From Eubacteriaceae bacterium (GTDB lineage: Bacteria; Bacillota; Clostridia; Eubacteriales; Anaerofustaceae), in assembly GCA_012727485.1 (NCBI GenBank), contig JAAYHF010000076.1, positions 1 to 45,709 on the forward strand: 45,709 nucleotides of DNA, given 5' to 3'. Below, one piece after another: positions 1 to 9,253 of the stretch (its first letter is position 1; each line of letters starts with the position of its first letter). The notes beneath the pieces were generated by a model. That model was given only the letters and a program-made list of their open reading frames with translations, did no database searches and was not told the origin of the DNA. The position numbers were made by a program, and so were the translations under genes.

Positions 1-1245
1 CACCAACACCATGTTCAAAACAAATTTTACCGCCCCGCCGATGGCTATATTCCTAATGGGTCTGTAATATTTACCGCAACCCTGAAGTATGCCGTGGAGG
101 GTACTCATGGCGACGGTGAATACCACGGTGAGCGAAGATAAAGCCAGCATATTCGCACCTCCCGGCGCCTTGGGATAGATAAGCTGATATATCGGTTCGC
201 ACAGGAGGGAAAGTCCGAGTGCGGCGGGGACGGCAATCAAAAACGCAAGTCTGACCGCCATGGAGGATTTTTTTCTGGCAAAGGCCATATCTCCCTTTAT
301 TATGGACTCACTCATGGAGGGAACGAGGGAGGTGGCAAGGGCCGCCCCCACAACCAACGGCACATTCAGCAGGGTCTGCGCCTTGTTGGTCAACTGTCCG
401 AAAAGTTCCGTCGCCTGATAGGAGCTGAAGCCCGCAAGGGCTAAATTGGCGGTTATGGTGACGGAGTCTATAAGATTCGTCAAGGTGGTCGCCACACTGC
501 TCAAGGTGACGGGAAGGGCGATTTTTACGAGATTTTTAAGTATATCGTTTACCGAATTCCCCTTGGCTTGGTTCAGGTGAAGATCCCGCAGATTGTCGTT
601 TTTTCTATATATGATATATGAAATATAAAGATAGCTGAGTGAAAAGAAAGCCCCCGCCACAGCCCCGAAGGTTCCCCCGGCGGCGCCCCAAGCCACCCCT
701 CTGGAGGAAGTTAGATAATAGGCCAAAGCCAAGCCCGCCCCCACCCTTCCGATCTGCTCGATTATGGTGGAAACGGACGAATAGACCATGCTCTGCATAC
801 CCTGGAAAAAGCCCCTTATCACGGAAAGCACCGCCACCAGCGCGGGCGCGAAGGATATGGCGATTATGCTGTAATAAGCCTGTGGTTCCCAACTGAATGC
901 TTTTATAAAGAAAGATGCTCCCGCAAACATGATAAGCGAGCAAAGCCCTCCGATCACAGCCAAAGCGCAGAGGGCGACATTATATATTTTGTAAGCCTGT
1001 TTACGATTTCCGAGAGCCACGCTTTCGGCGACAAGCTTTGATACCGCAAGGGGAAGTCCCCCGGTGGAGATGGTAAGGAAAGTAGTATAAAGGGGATAGG
1101 CATAACTGTATAGACCCATGCCGTAGTCGCCCAAAAGGTTGGTGAGAGGTATCTTGAAAAAAAGCCCGAGGAACTTTGACAAGAGCATTCCCAGGGTGAT
1201 TATCAAGGCACCCTTCACATAGTTCGCTTCCTTCTTTTCCCCCAT
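1..1245 (-). CDS. SpoVB/MurJ-like polysaccharide flippase (MATE/MOP superfamily), truncated at window edge
   Basis: Reverse-strand translation from ATG at 1245: MGEKKEANYVKGALIITLGMLLSKFLGLFFKIPLTNLLGDYGMGLYSYAYPLYTTFLTISTGGLPLAVSKLVAE...; typical SpoVB-like N-terminus, multiple TM segments, GGAGG upstream. Runs off the left edge, so it is missing from the ORF track. Confidence 0.88.
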   Translation of the reverse strand, partial: MGEKKEANYVKGALIITLGMLLSKFLGLFFKIPLTNLLGDYGMGLYSYAYPLYTTFLTISTGGLPLAVSKLVAESVALGNRKQAYKIYNVALCALAVIGGLCSLIMFAGASFFIKAFSWEPQAYYSIIAISFAPALVAVLSVIRGFFQGMQSMVYSSVSTIIEQIGRVGAGLALAYYLTSSRGVAWGAAGGTFGAVAGAFFSLSYLYISYIIYRKNDNLRDLHLNQAKGNSVNDILKNLVKIALPVTLSSVATTLTNLIDSVTITANLALAGFSSYQATELFGQLTNKAQTLLNVPLVVGAALATSLVPSMSESIIKGDMAFARKKSSMAVRLAFLIAVPAALGLSLLCEPIYQLIYPKAPGGANMLALSSLTVVFTVAMSTLHGILQGCGKYYRPIRNIAIGGAVKFVLNMVLV

Positions 1246-1460
1246 AATTCCTCCCGTGTAATCAATCAGCAGTAATTTAAAAGGTTCGTTTTCCATGTAA
1301 ATGAACGTTCTCAATGAGCATATAATTCGTTCTTTAATGAACCCATAGTATTATATACTGCCCGGGTAAGTTTACATTACTTGTTTAGTGTTAAATCGGT
1401 TAATTTTTTCTCTTCCCATAGTTGACATACCATAAGAGACATGATAATATACTCAAGCGG

Positions 1461-1534
1461 GCTTTCTTAGCTCAGTAGGTAGAGCACCACCATGGTAAGG
1501 TGGGGGTCATCAGTTCGAATCTGATAGAAAGCTC
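1461..1534 (+). tRNA. tRNA-Thr (GGT)
   Basis: Cloverleaf read by eye: acceptor GCTTTCT/AGAAAGC, D-stem GCTC/GAGC, anticodon stem CCACC-ATGGTAA-GGTGG (anticodon GGT), GTTCGAA T-loop; CCA not encoded. Confidence 0.93.
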
Positions 1535-1921
1535 CGGAAACAAAAGATGCACAATGTAATGTTGTGTGTTTTTTATTTTTCCCAAAGTAAAGAAGCCTTC
1601 TTTACTTCTGCGAGGGCGGTTAAACTTTATATAGGATAATCTGATTTTTCTCTCATATTCAAAAAGAGATGATTATTATAAAAAACACTGTTCCGGAAAT
1701 GTTAAGGCAACACCGTATTATTCAATAATATCAAAGAATAGGTATTTTTGTATATTGAATAATGCTCTCTTTTACCATATTATTGTTTTATAAGTGACCG
1801 GGGCAGAAACTAAAGTGATTTATTGGAGCCCAAGCTTCCCGTCATAATCCCCCCTCCGATAGTCGCACTTCATTGAGCTGATCACTTAAGAACCACGAAT
1901 GATTTCCTTGAATTATATTTT

Positions 1922-2062
1922 ATGAATATTGAAAAATGAATATTGAAAAAAAGCACAGATTTACTGTGCTTTTGCATAGTAAATCTGTGCTTTTGTGAAT
2001 AATACAGAAACGCTTTGGTCTTGCCCTTTAATATTCTAAATTATTCATTCTTCAATATTCAT
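1922..2062. repeat. Nested inverted-repeat element (MITE-like or structured non-coding element)
   Basis: ATGAATATTGAA at 1922-1933 and again at 1936-1947; reverse complement TTCAATATTCAT at 2051-2062; inside, AAGCACAGATTTACT (1951-1965) / AGTAAATCTGTGCTT (1978-1992), a perfect 15-bp inverted repeat. Confidence 0.55.
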
Positions 2063-2370
2063 CATTCATTGAGCGTTTGATTTATCAAACGCATTTCTGG
2101 GTTTAGTGTACAAAAAAGATACCGTGAGTTCGGCTCAGCCATTATAAAATATATATTTCGGAACAGTAGTTATAAGACAACGAACTAAGCCATTTCAACA
2201 TTGCCAACGGCACCTTTAGCAGCGCTGCTATCTGTTGCGACGCGATAAAAATGAGCCGCTGCGAATAGCATAGCGGCGGCGTTACTTTGTACAAAGGATG
2301 ACAGAAGAAAATTTAGAGCTTTGCGGAGAATTTTCTTCGTCATGAGGGGAATGTGTCCCCTATGAATGAT

Positions 2371-2398
2371 AAAAAAATAATCGCCTGTAGCGATTATT
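2371..2398 (-). terminator. Rho-independent terminator after tRNA-Arg
   Basis: On the minus strand AATAATCGC-TACAG-GCGATTATT followed by a T-run, just downstream of the tRNA. Confidence 0.8.
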
Positions 2399-2408
2399 GT
2401 TTTTATCA

Positions 2409-2484
2409 TGGTGCGCCTTAAAGGATTCGAACCTTCGACCTTCCGGTTCGTAGCCGGATGCACTATCCGCTGTGCTAAAGACGC
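2409..2484 (-). tRNA. tRNA-Arg (ACG)
   Basis: GCGTCTT TA GCAC...TCCGG-CTACGAA-CCGGA...GGTTCGAATCC...AAGGCGC-A-CCA; encoded CCA; anticodon ACG. Confidence 0.92.
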
Positions 2485-2582
2485 ACCTTAAAGATACAAG
2501 CCGTATTATAATCTTAAATCAAGATAATTTCAATAGGCACAGGGCATTTCTCATCTAATTTTCATGCGGATTTGCTTCTTCG

Positions 2583-3464
2583 CTAATCAGCTTCACTTCG
2601 TATCCTGCGGTTTATCTCATTGAGTACCTTCTTTTTATCCCTACACCATTCAGGGGCTATGAGCTTTGACTTCGGAGGGTCGCCTGTCATTCGGTGGATT
2701 ACCATGCCATAGGGCAAAGATTTCAGACAACTAAGTAATATATCAATATATTCTTCCATCTCAAGGGCTTTGAATTTACCCGAAAGGTAATCGGAGGCGA
2801 TGGGAGCGTCACTTAAGATATAAAGCAAATGCAGTTTTATGCCGTCACAGCCGCTTTCTCCGATATAACGGGCTGTCTGTATAATCATCTTTCTGTCCTC
2901 CCCGGGAAGCCCGATTATCATATGGGCGACGGTTTCAATCCCCCTTTTCTTCAAATCCGCAACCGCCTTGTCGAATACTTCAAGGGGATAACCCCGGCGG
3001 ATATACTCTGCGGTGGATTGATGAATAGTCTGCAAACCGAGTTCTGCCATCACCGGCTTCACCCGGTTGACCTCGCTCAACACTTCCAGAACATCCTCCC
3101 CCAGACAGTCCGGCCTTGTGGCGACGGAAAGGGCGACGATCTCCTCCTTCTCAATGGCTTTAAAATAAAGCTCCCTGAGGCGCTCGGGTTTGTCGTAGGT
3201 ATTGGTGTGATTTTGGAAATAGGCGATATATTTCGCTTTCCCCGCCTTATGAGCCACCCTTTCCTTCGCCCTTTCAAGCTGATAGGCTATGTCGCCCGCT
3301 TTCTCGGCAAATTCCCCAGAGCCCTCGGAAGAACAAAAGATACACCCGCCAACCCCGCATCTGCCGTCCCTGTTGGGGCAGGTGAAGCCCCCGTCAATGG
3401 CCAGCTTATATACCTTACAGCCGAATTTCGCTTTCAGATAATCGTCAAGAGTGAGTATTTTCAT
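2583..3464 (-). CDS. TIGR01212-type (YhcC-like) radical SAM protein
   Basis: 293 aa; KLAIDGGFTCPNRDGRCGVGGCIFCSSEGSGEF with CX3+CxxC-type cluster, ALSVATRPDCL, IGLPGED. Confidence 0.87.
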   Translation of the reverse strand: MKILTLDDYLKAKFGCKVYKLAIDGGFTCPNRDGRCGVGGCIFCSSEGSGEFAEKAGDIAYQLERAKERVAHKAGKAKYIAYFQNHTNTYDKPERLRELYFKAIEKEEIVALSVATRPDCLGEDVLEVLSEVNRVKPVMAELGLQTIHQSTAEYIRRGYPLEVFDKAVADLKKRGIETVAHMIIGLPGEDRKMIIQTARYIGESGCDGIKLHLLYILSDAPIASDYLSGKFKALEMEEYIDILLSCLKSLPYGMVIHRMTGDPPKSKLIAPEWCRDKKKVLNEINRRIRSEAD

Positions 3465-4153
3465 TTTTGTTTAGCGCCTTGTAAATTAACGGCTATGAAT
3501 TCGTTAGGGGTAATGCGCTCCGGAGTTACAAGGCAATCGACCGCCTTTATGACGACTCCCCTTTCCTCGGCCCGTCTGAGGGCCTCCGCAAAATCAGGGG
3601 AAGTTTCCTCATTCGGACTGAAAACACCCGGCCCCTTCATCTGCACAACTATCAGAAACAAAGCCCCGTAACCCTCGGCTAAAGCCGAAATAAGACCGTT
3701 TATATGCTTTATGCCCCTTTCGGTGGGGGCGTCCGGAAAAAGGGCAACTCCTCCCCTCTCAAGGGTACAGCCCTTTATTTCCGCAAAGATTTTCCTTTGG
3801 GGGCTTTGAATGTAATAGTCAAAGCGGGAAGCCCCGTGGGTGACTTCGCCCTTGATTAAGGTCATATCCGGATATATCCTTCTTATCACCTCGGGGGCAA
3901 CGGCGTTGGGCGCCATGGAGTCGATATTCACAAATCCCTCCCCCCTTTTAACCGCCACCAGGTCATAGCGGGTCTTGCGGTTGGGATTGCCGCTCTCGCA
4001 AAGATAGACAGTCCTTCCCGGGGTGAGCAATTCGGAAAGTCTGCCTGTGTTTTTTATATGCACCCTTTCTTCTTGCCCATCTGTCAATACCAATGCGATA
4101 AATCGGTTTGGGCGGGAAAGAAAAACGGCCTGTTTGATATTCGGATATTCCAA
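3461..4153 (-). CDS. sfsA: SfsA family protein (DNA/RNA nuclease)
   Basis: 230 aa; HIKNTGRLSELLTPGRTVYL, FAEIKGCTLERGGVALFPDAPTERGIKHI typical of SfsA; 4-bp overlap with the next gene. Confidence 0.92.
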   Translation of the reverse strand: MEYPNIKQAVFLSRPNRFIALVLTDGQEERVHIKNTGRLSELLTPGRTVYLCESGNPNRKTRYDLVAVKRGEGFVNIDSMAPNAVAPEVIRRIYPDMTLIKGEVTHGASRFDYYIQSPQRKIFAEIKGCTLERGGVALFPDAPTERGIKHINGLISALAEGYGALFLIVVQMKGPGVFSPNEETSPDFAEALRRAEERGVVIKAVDCLVTPERITPNEFIAVNLQGAKQK

Positions 4154-4154
4154 G

Positions 4155-4901
4155 TTAATTATTTGCCTTGCCCTGATTGGCGACGGCCTTTGCTTTCTCG
4201 TTTATCGCTTGTGCGTCTCCGAGATAGTATTTTTCGGTGACGCAAAAATTTCCGTCAAATTCGTATACAAGGGGAACCCCTGTGGGTATGTTGACTTCCA
4301 CGATCTGCTCATCGGTGAGCGCCTCGAAATATTTCACCAATGCCCTCAGGGAATTACCGTGGGCGCATATTATGACCCTTTCGCCCTTTAACATATCCTG
4401 CTTTATAACGCTTTCGAAATAGGGTACCGTTCTTGCCACGGTGTCCTTCAAGCTTTCGGTAAGCGGCAAAAGGGATCTGTCTATTTTATCATATTGGAGC
4501 AATAAAGCGGGGTTGCGGCTGTCGTCTTCGGTGAGGGCGGGGGGTTGAACGTCATAGGACCTTCTCCATATCTTAACCTGCTGTTCCCCGTATTTCTCGG
4601 CGGTGTCAGCCTTATTAAGCCCCTGAAGCGCTCCGTAGTGCCTTTCGTTGAGCCGCCAGTCCTTTACAACGGGCAAATACTGCCTGTCCATTTCCTCCAA
4701 GATGATATTCAGCGTTTTAATGGCTCTTTTTAAATAAGAGGTGTGGCAGATGTCAAAATCGAACCCTGATTGCGTAAGCAGTTTGCCCGCCTCCTTGGCC
4801 TCGTTTTCGCCCGTTTCCGTCAGTCCCACATCTGTCCAGCCCGTAAAGCGGTTTTCCAGATTCCAAGTGCTTTGCCCATGGCGTACCAATACTAATTTCA
4901 T
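4155..4901 (-). CDS. gpmA: 2,3-bisphosphoglycerate-dependent phosphoglycerate mutase
   Basis: 248 aa; [62 protein letters not shown]. Confidence 0.96.
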   Translation of the reverse strand: MKLVLVRHGQSTWNLENRFTGWTDVGLTETGENEAKEAGKLLTQSGFDFDICHTSYLKRAIKTLNIILEEMDRQYLPVVKDWRLNERHYGALQGLNKADTAEKYGEQQVKIWRRSYDVQPPALTEDDSRNPALLLQYDKIDRSLLPLTESLKDTVARTVPYFESVIKQDMLKGERVIICAHGNSLRALVKYFEALTDEQIVEVNIPTGVPLVYEFDGNFCVTEKYYLGDAQAINEKAKAVANQGKANN

Positions 4902-4911
4902 AATCCCTCCG

Positions 4912-6147
4912 TTAATGATTAATATACATAATGTCCAGATCGCAGTAGCCGTTTATCCCTTCAACCTTGCCGTTACTGCAACGCTGCCAGATAAGGTAAT
5001 CCTTCTCATAGGTCGTCTGTTGTGCATAATGGGCAAGCCATGTGTCGTATTCGGGCAGGTCCCAAATATTTCGCATATAATTCAGGCTTCCGTAATTCAT
5101 GCCTTTATAACCGTTTTCTTCTATCACCCCGAAAAATGCCCGGGCGATGTCGTTCATATCCTTGAAGCTCTTGTTCATGCTGTTAAATCGGGAAAAATCC
5201 TCCCAATCAAGGGCGACCCCCAATTCCAGTGAGACGCCCTTCAAATTCCGAACCACCCATTCGGCTTGGGTTTCGGCTTCTTGCAGTGTCGAAGCATAGG
5301 AATAAAAATATACTCCCAAATAATCTATCCCCGCCTTCTTGGCTTCCTCTATGTTGGAAAGATACCAACCGTCCATTTTAGGATCCCCTCCCCAGCCCGC
5401 CTGATAACCTATTCTCATTATGGCGAAGGAAACCCCGGAGGATTTTACCTTATACCAATCTATATCGCCCTGCCAAGTGGAAACATCAATTCCGTAAAGA
5501 CGGTTTTCGCCCTTGTAATCGGACACAAAATCCGCAAAATGATAATAAGGAGTACTGCCGCCGGAGGAATTCGAGGCAGGAACAACCCTTAGGGTGAAAT
5601 CATGGGAGCTCACATTCCCCGAAGCATCGCTCACCCTGTAAGTCAGCGGATATTCGCCCAATGTATTGACATCATAACTCCCGATAATCTCCCTTTTCGG
5701 AGAGGGGTCGCAGACATCTCCGGAGATGACGCTTTGGGTGAAGTCGATATTGTTGTTCACGGTCAGCGTATATTTTTCGCCGCAGATTATCACGGGGGGA
5801 GTTTTATCCGTTACAGTGTAGGTAAGCTCCTCCTCAATGCTCTTTCCCCGGGAATTCTTATATACTATCTTCACGGTGGCTTCTCCGAGCTTTCCGGTGT
5901 CAATGGGCATATCTGCGCTGACGAGAGTGCCGTTTTCCAAATCAAACAAATCGTAAAGAGTTGCTTTGCTGTTGTATTCAAACTCTTTTTCGAGCTTATT
6001 CAGCGTTGTTTTTTTGAAAGAATTGCCGTTTAGTGTCCCTTCGCCGCCAAGCATCACCATCGCCGCCGCAAATACGGCGGTGGCGCAAAGGACTACAAGT
6101 ACGATTTTCAGTGAGAGCAAAAGCTTTTTCTTCTTTTTTCTTTTCAA
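4912..6147 (-). CDS. Membrane-anchored GH25 lysozyme with Ig-like (DUF5011-type) domain
   Basis: 411 aa; N-terminal TM; Ig-like region ([17 protein letters not shown]...); GH25 signature [31 protein letters not shown] and ALDWEDFS. Confidence 0.88.
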   Translation of the reverse strand: MKRKKKKKLLLSLKIVLVVLCATAVFAAAMVMLGGEGTLNGNSFKKTTLNKLEKEFEYNSKATLYDLFDLENGTLVSADMPIDTGKLGEATVKIVYKNSRGKSIEEELTYTVTDKTPPVIICGEKYTLTVNNNIDFTQSVISGDVCDPSPKREIIGSYDVNTLGEYPLTYRVSDASGNVSSHDFTLRVVPASNSSGGSTPYYHFADFVSDYKGENRLYGIDVSTWQGDIDWYKVKSSGVSFAIMRIGYQAGWGGDPKMDGWYLSNIEEAKKAGIDYLGVYFYSYASTLQEAETQAEWVVRNLKGVSLELGVALDWEDFSRFNSMNKSFKDMNDIARAFFGVIEENGYKGMNYGSLNYMRNIWDLPEYDTWLAHYAQQTTYEKDYLIWQRCSNGKVEGINGYCDLDIMYINH

Positions 6148-6163
6148 GATGACCTCTTTAAAT

Positions 6164-7195
6164 TTATTTTACAGGGCTTTCGGTCAAAAATATCCGTTTT
6201 TCATCGAAGTCGATCAACACATCACTGCCGAAGGGGAAAATTCCTATCGGCAGGGCATGACCCACATTCAGGTTATATAAAACGGGCATATCGCTTTTGC
6301 CGAATTCCCTTAAAATCCTTTTATATATCTGCTTATACTCATCATAATAGATTTCTTCTTTGGGCTTTCCCACAACAATGCCGTTTATATAATCGAATAT
6401 TCCTTGGGCGCCCATGCCCCTGAGTATATAACCCACCTCGTCGGGGGAAGGCTTGTCCTCGCTGGTTTCGCACAAAAGTATCTTTCCCTTCCATTGCTCG
6501 GCGGCAGGCCAAATCTTAGTGCCGAAGCACATCGGGAAAACATCAATACAGCCCCCGAGGAATTGTCCCCTCACTTTTCCCCTGCCCTGAAGCAATTCAT
6601 AGCCCTTTTCATCGGCAATGAGCCTTCTTTGTTTTCCTGCGTTTTCCTCTTTCCATTCTAAATTTTCACGGCACCAAAAGCCGCATTTTTCTATTTCAAA
6701 ATTCTCCCTCGGTTCAAAGAAGATATTACGAATAGCCGCGGCGGTGTATTCGAACATCGCCCCGTATTCGGCAAAATCCTGAAGTAAACAGGGCCCGTAA
6801 AAGGAAACGACCCCGGCTTTGTTCATGATAAGGTGGGTGACGGTTGTGTCGGAAAAACCCATGAATATTTTAGGGTTATTGCGAATGGCTTCATAGTCGA
6901 TATGGGGAAGCATACGAATGGAATCCTCTCCCCCGATGGCGCTGATAATGCCCTTTATGTTTTTATCCTTAAAAGAAGCCGTCAAATCTTCGGCCCTTTT
7001 TTGGGGGTGATTGTATATGTATTCACTGCCCATTAGGGCGTGTTCTCCGGGGACGGCTTTAAGACCGAAATTTTCTTTCAGCCGCTTTATTCCCAGATTA
7101 TATTTATGAATGAATCGACTGTCTCCGGCAATCCCGGAGGAAAGGCTCAATATTGCAACGGCGTCTGACTCTTTAAGCCGATCGGGTTTTATCAT
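6164..7195 (-). CDS. S66 family LD-carboxypeptidase / MccF-like peptidase
   Basis: 343 aa; MGFSDTTVTHLIM (S66 nucleophile region), LLCETSEDKPSPDEVGYILRGMGAQGIFDYINGIVVGKP, C-terminal GHALPIGIFPFGSDVLID. Confidence 0.87.
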   Translation of the reverse strand: MIKPDRLKESDAVAILSLSSGIAGDSRFIHKYNLGIKRLKENFGLKAVPGEHALMGSEYIYNHPQKRAEDLTASFKDKNIKGIISAIGGEDSIRMLPHIDYEAIRNNPKIFMGFSDTTVTHLIMNKAGVVSFYGPCLLQDFAEYGAMFEYTAAAIRNIFFEPRENFEIEKCGFWCRENLEWKEENAGKQRRLIADEKGYELLQGRGKVRGQFLGGCIDVFPMCFGTKIWPAAEQWKGKILLCETSEDKPSPDEVGYILRGMGAQGIFDYINGIVVGKPKEEIYYDEYKQIYKRILREFGKSDMPVLYNLNVGHALPIGIFPFGSDVLIDFDEKRIFLTESPVK

Positions 7196-7372
7196 CGAAG
7201 GCTCCCTCCCTGCGAATTATAACATAAAGCCCCGGGAGTATAAAGTTTTCGACATTTTTTCACCTCCGCGGGAAAGATTATGCCCGTTGCGGGAGGGATA
7301 TTCCCGAAAAATGTATAAACGAAGCGCTAAAGACGCAAAATTAATACAAACGAACAGTAAAGGAGATTTACG

Positions 7373-8641
7373 ATGGGAATGAACCCCTTTGAATTAAAGC
7401 CCAAAAATATCGAAGAAACCTATGTGGATATAAAGAACCTTTCGAGCAAGCCCTATAACAAAAACAGCACAGATCCCTACACAAAACTGCGTGTTATTTT
7501 GGCAAACGGCGCGGAGTTCGAGCAGGTATGGTTCGGCCACCAACTGTCCAGGCGCACCTCGGACAACGAACTCAGAAGACAGGTGGCGGCGATACGCCGC
7601 AGTGAGCAACAACAGCAAAAGCGCATTTCCTCCCTGAAGCCCATTAACGAAAGCATATTGGAGCATACCATAGGCTACGAAATGTTGGCGGTGGATTTGA
7701 CCATAGCCTTGGCCAAGCACGAGGAAAACGAGGTTGTGCAAAAAGCCCTTAACTTCGCCCTTTTGGAAGATTTTGACCATCTTTACAGATATGCGAACCT
7801 TTTGGAGGAAGATAAGGGGATAAAGGCGGAAAAGTTGGTGGGCAAGTATGTGGAAATCATGCCCGGCAGACCCACCATTTCCGAACACAGACACCCCCAT
7901 GACGACATAAGAAACCATATCACCGATAAGGACAGCCTTTTGACCAAGCTCAATGTGGGAATTATCACCGCCGCTGAACAGCAGACCATGAATTATTATA
8001 TGAACAACGCCATTTTCTACGATAATGAAATGGGAAGAAAGCTTTATTCGGAAATAGCGATGATAGAAGAACAGCATGTCACCCAGTACGGCGGCTTGAT
8101 GAACACCAAAACCACTTGGCTGGAATGTCTTCTCATGCACGAATACACGGAATGCTATCTTTATTATTCCAACTACGAAACGGAAACCGACGAGCGCATC
8201 AAGGCACTTTGGGAGGAATTATTCGAGCAGGAAGTCGCACATCTGCATAAGGCGGCTAATCTTTTGCAGGAATACGACAACAAGCAGTGGGAGCAGATTA
8301 TCCCCGACGGAACCTTCCCGGAGCTGCTCAAGCTCACTCCCGATAAGGAGTATTTGAGGGGGGTTATAAAGGACTCCGTTTATCTCACCGCCGATAAGGA
8401 GGATTATATCGAAGCCAAGCGCCTCGGGGAGGATTCTGATTTCTACAAATTCCAGCAGATATTCATCAAAAAAGACGCCGATGTGCCTTCCCACAAGGTC
8501 ATAAAAAATCACATCGCTCAAAAAGGCGAGGATTACCGCTATCAGAAGGGGGAACACCCCACAGATGAACTGAATGACCGCAAAGAGGACAACACCTCGG
8601 TGGGCAGAATAACGGGAATTTCCGACAAAAATAACGATTAG
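7373..8641 (+). CDS. Uncharacterised protein with repeated ferritin-like E/ExxH helical hairpins
   Basis: 422 aa; helices with GYE...EDFDH, AAEQQ...EEQH, HEYTE...EQEVAH; RBS AAGGAG upstream. Confidence 0.8.
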   Translation: MGMNPFELKPKNIEETYVDIKNLSSKPYNKNSTDPYTKLRVILANGAEFEQVWFGHQLSRRTSDNELRRQVAAIRRSEQQQQKRISSLKPINESILEHTIGYEMLAVDLTIALAKHEENEVVQKALNFALLEDFDHLYRYANLLEEDKGIKAEKLVGKYVEIMPGRPTISEHRHPHDDIRNHITDKDSLLTKLNVGIITAAEQQTMNYYMNNAIFYDNEMGRKLYSEIAMIEEQHVTQYGGLMNTKTTWLECLLMHEYTECYLYYSNYETETDERIKALWEELFEQEVAHLHKAANLLQEYDNKQWEQIIPDGTFPELLKLTPDKEYLRGVIKDSVYLTADKEDYIEAKRLGEDSDFYKFQQIFIKKDADVPSHKVIKNHIAQKGEDYRYQKGEHPTDELNDRKEDNTSVGRITGISDKNND

Positions 8642-8653
8642 AAGGAAATAATC

Positions 8654-8697
8654 AAAGCCCTCTTTTCCGGTTGATAAAACCGCAAGAGGGCTTTTTT
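8654..8697 (+). terminator. Rho-independent terminator
   Basis: AAAGCCCTCTT (8654-8664) / AAGAGGGCTTT (8684-8694), T-run, right after the stop of the 7373-8641 CDS. Confidence 0.9.
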
Positions 8698-8711
8698 ACG
8701 CATTGAGACAA

Positions 8712-9113
8712 CTAAAGGGTAATTTCAGTTTCGACAACGCACTCGCTTTTGATTCTTCCCACAAGATATTGGAGGGCTTCCACCACCCTTACTCTAATAT
8801 CCCCGCCGATGAGTACGAACATAATATCGTCGCCCACCTCGAGGCGGCCTTCATTAAGCCAAACCCTGACATAATATATACCGCTTAATTTGCGGGCATC
8901 CTCTATAACTTCCGATAGCTTGTCTTCATTATAGGAAAACATCATCGCCGTAACCGGGGGAGCGTCCGACCTGCCCTCCCTCACTTTTTCCCTTGCGGTG
9001 GCTCTGACCACCCCGTTATGGGTCAGATACATACCCACATTCCCCGCATTTTTATCCGCCTTGGCTTCTTTCAGCCATTCGTCAATCGAAGGTTTATTTT
9101 TCGTCATTTCCAT
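8712..9113 (-). CDS. MoaE-like protein (molybdopterin synthase large-subunit family), divergent
   Basis: 133 aa; WLKEAKADKNAGNVGMYLTHNGVVR..., YYVRVWLNEGRLEVGDDIMFVLIGGDIRVRVVEALQYLVGRIKSE resembles the MoaE fold. Confidence 0.68.
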   Translation of the reverse strand: MEMTKNKPSIDEWLKEAKADKNAGNVGMYLTHNGVVRATAREKVREGRSDAPPVTAMMFSYNEDKLSEVIEDARKLSGIYYVRVWLNEGRLEVGDDIMFVLIGGDIRVRVVEALQYLVGRIKSECVVETEITL

Positions 9114-9196
9114 ACTCCTTTGTTTGATTATAGCATAAAGCGCAGAAGCCGCATATAGCGCCCGCCTTCCTCGCTAAATAAAGAGAAGGCGAGCGC

Positions 9197-9224
9197 AATA
9201 GCGGGCGCAATTGCGCCCGCTATT
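9197..9224. repeat. Perfect 28-bp palindrome
   Basis: AATAGCGGGCGCAA|TTGCGCCCGCTATT. Confidence 0.9.
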
Positions 9225-9253
9225 AAGGTTTTAATTTTAAAAAGGCTATGTAA

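Noticed and set aside
605-943. 112-aa minus ORF and the 639..896 plus ORF
   Set aside because: Both lie within the SpoVB-like CDS in other frames; Gly/Arg- or Pro-rich shadow translations.
2185-2463. 92-aa minus ORF
   Set aside because: Overlaps the tRNA-Arg gene and its terminator; N-terminus MHPATNRKVEGSNPLRR is translated tRNA.
2409-2484. Integrative element at tRNA-Arg
   Set aside because: No integrase gene and no direct repeat of the tRNA 3' end found by eye.
2829-3671. 280-aa plus-strand ORF
   Set aside because: Antisense to the TIGR01212 radical SAM gene and sfsA; no recognisable motif.
6164-7195. Microcin C immunity (MccF) system
   Set aside because: S66 family covers both LD-carboxypeptidase and MccF; no mcc biosynthesis genes nearby, so a cell-wall or housekeeping role is the default.
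7394-8140. 248-aa minus ORF
   Set aside because: Antisense to the ferritin-like CDS, which has an RBS, a terminator and repeated motifs.
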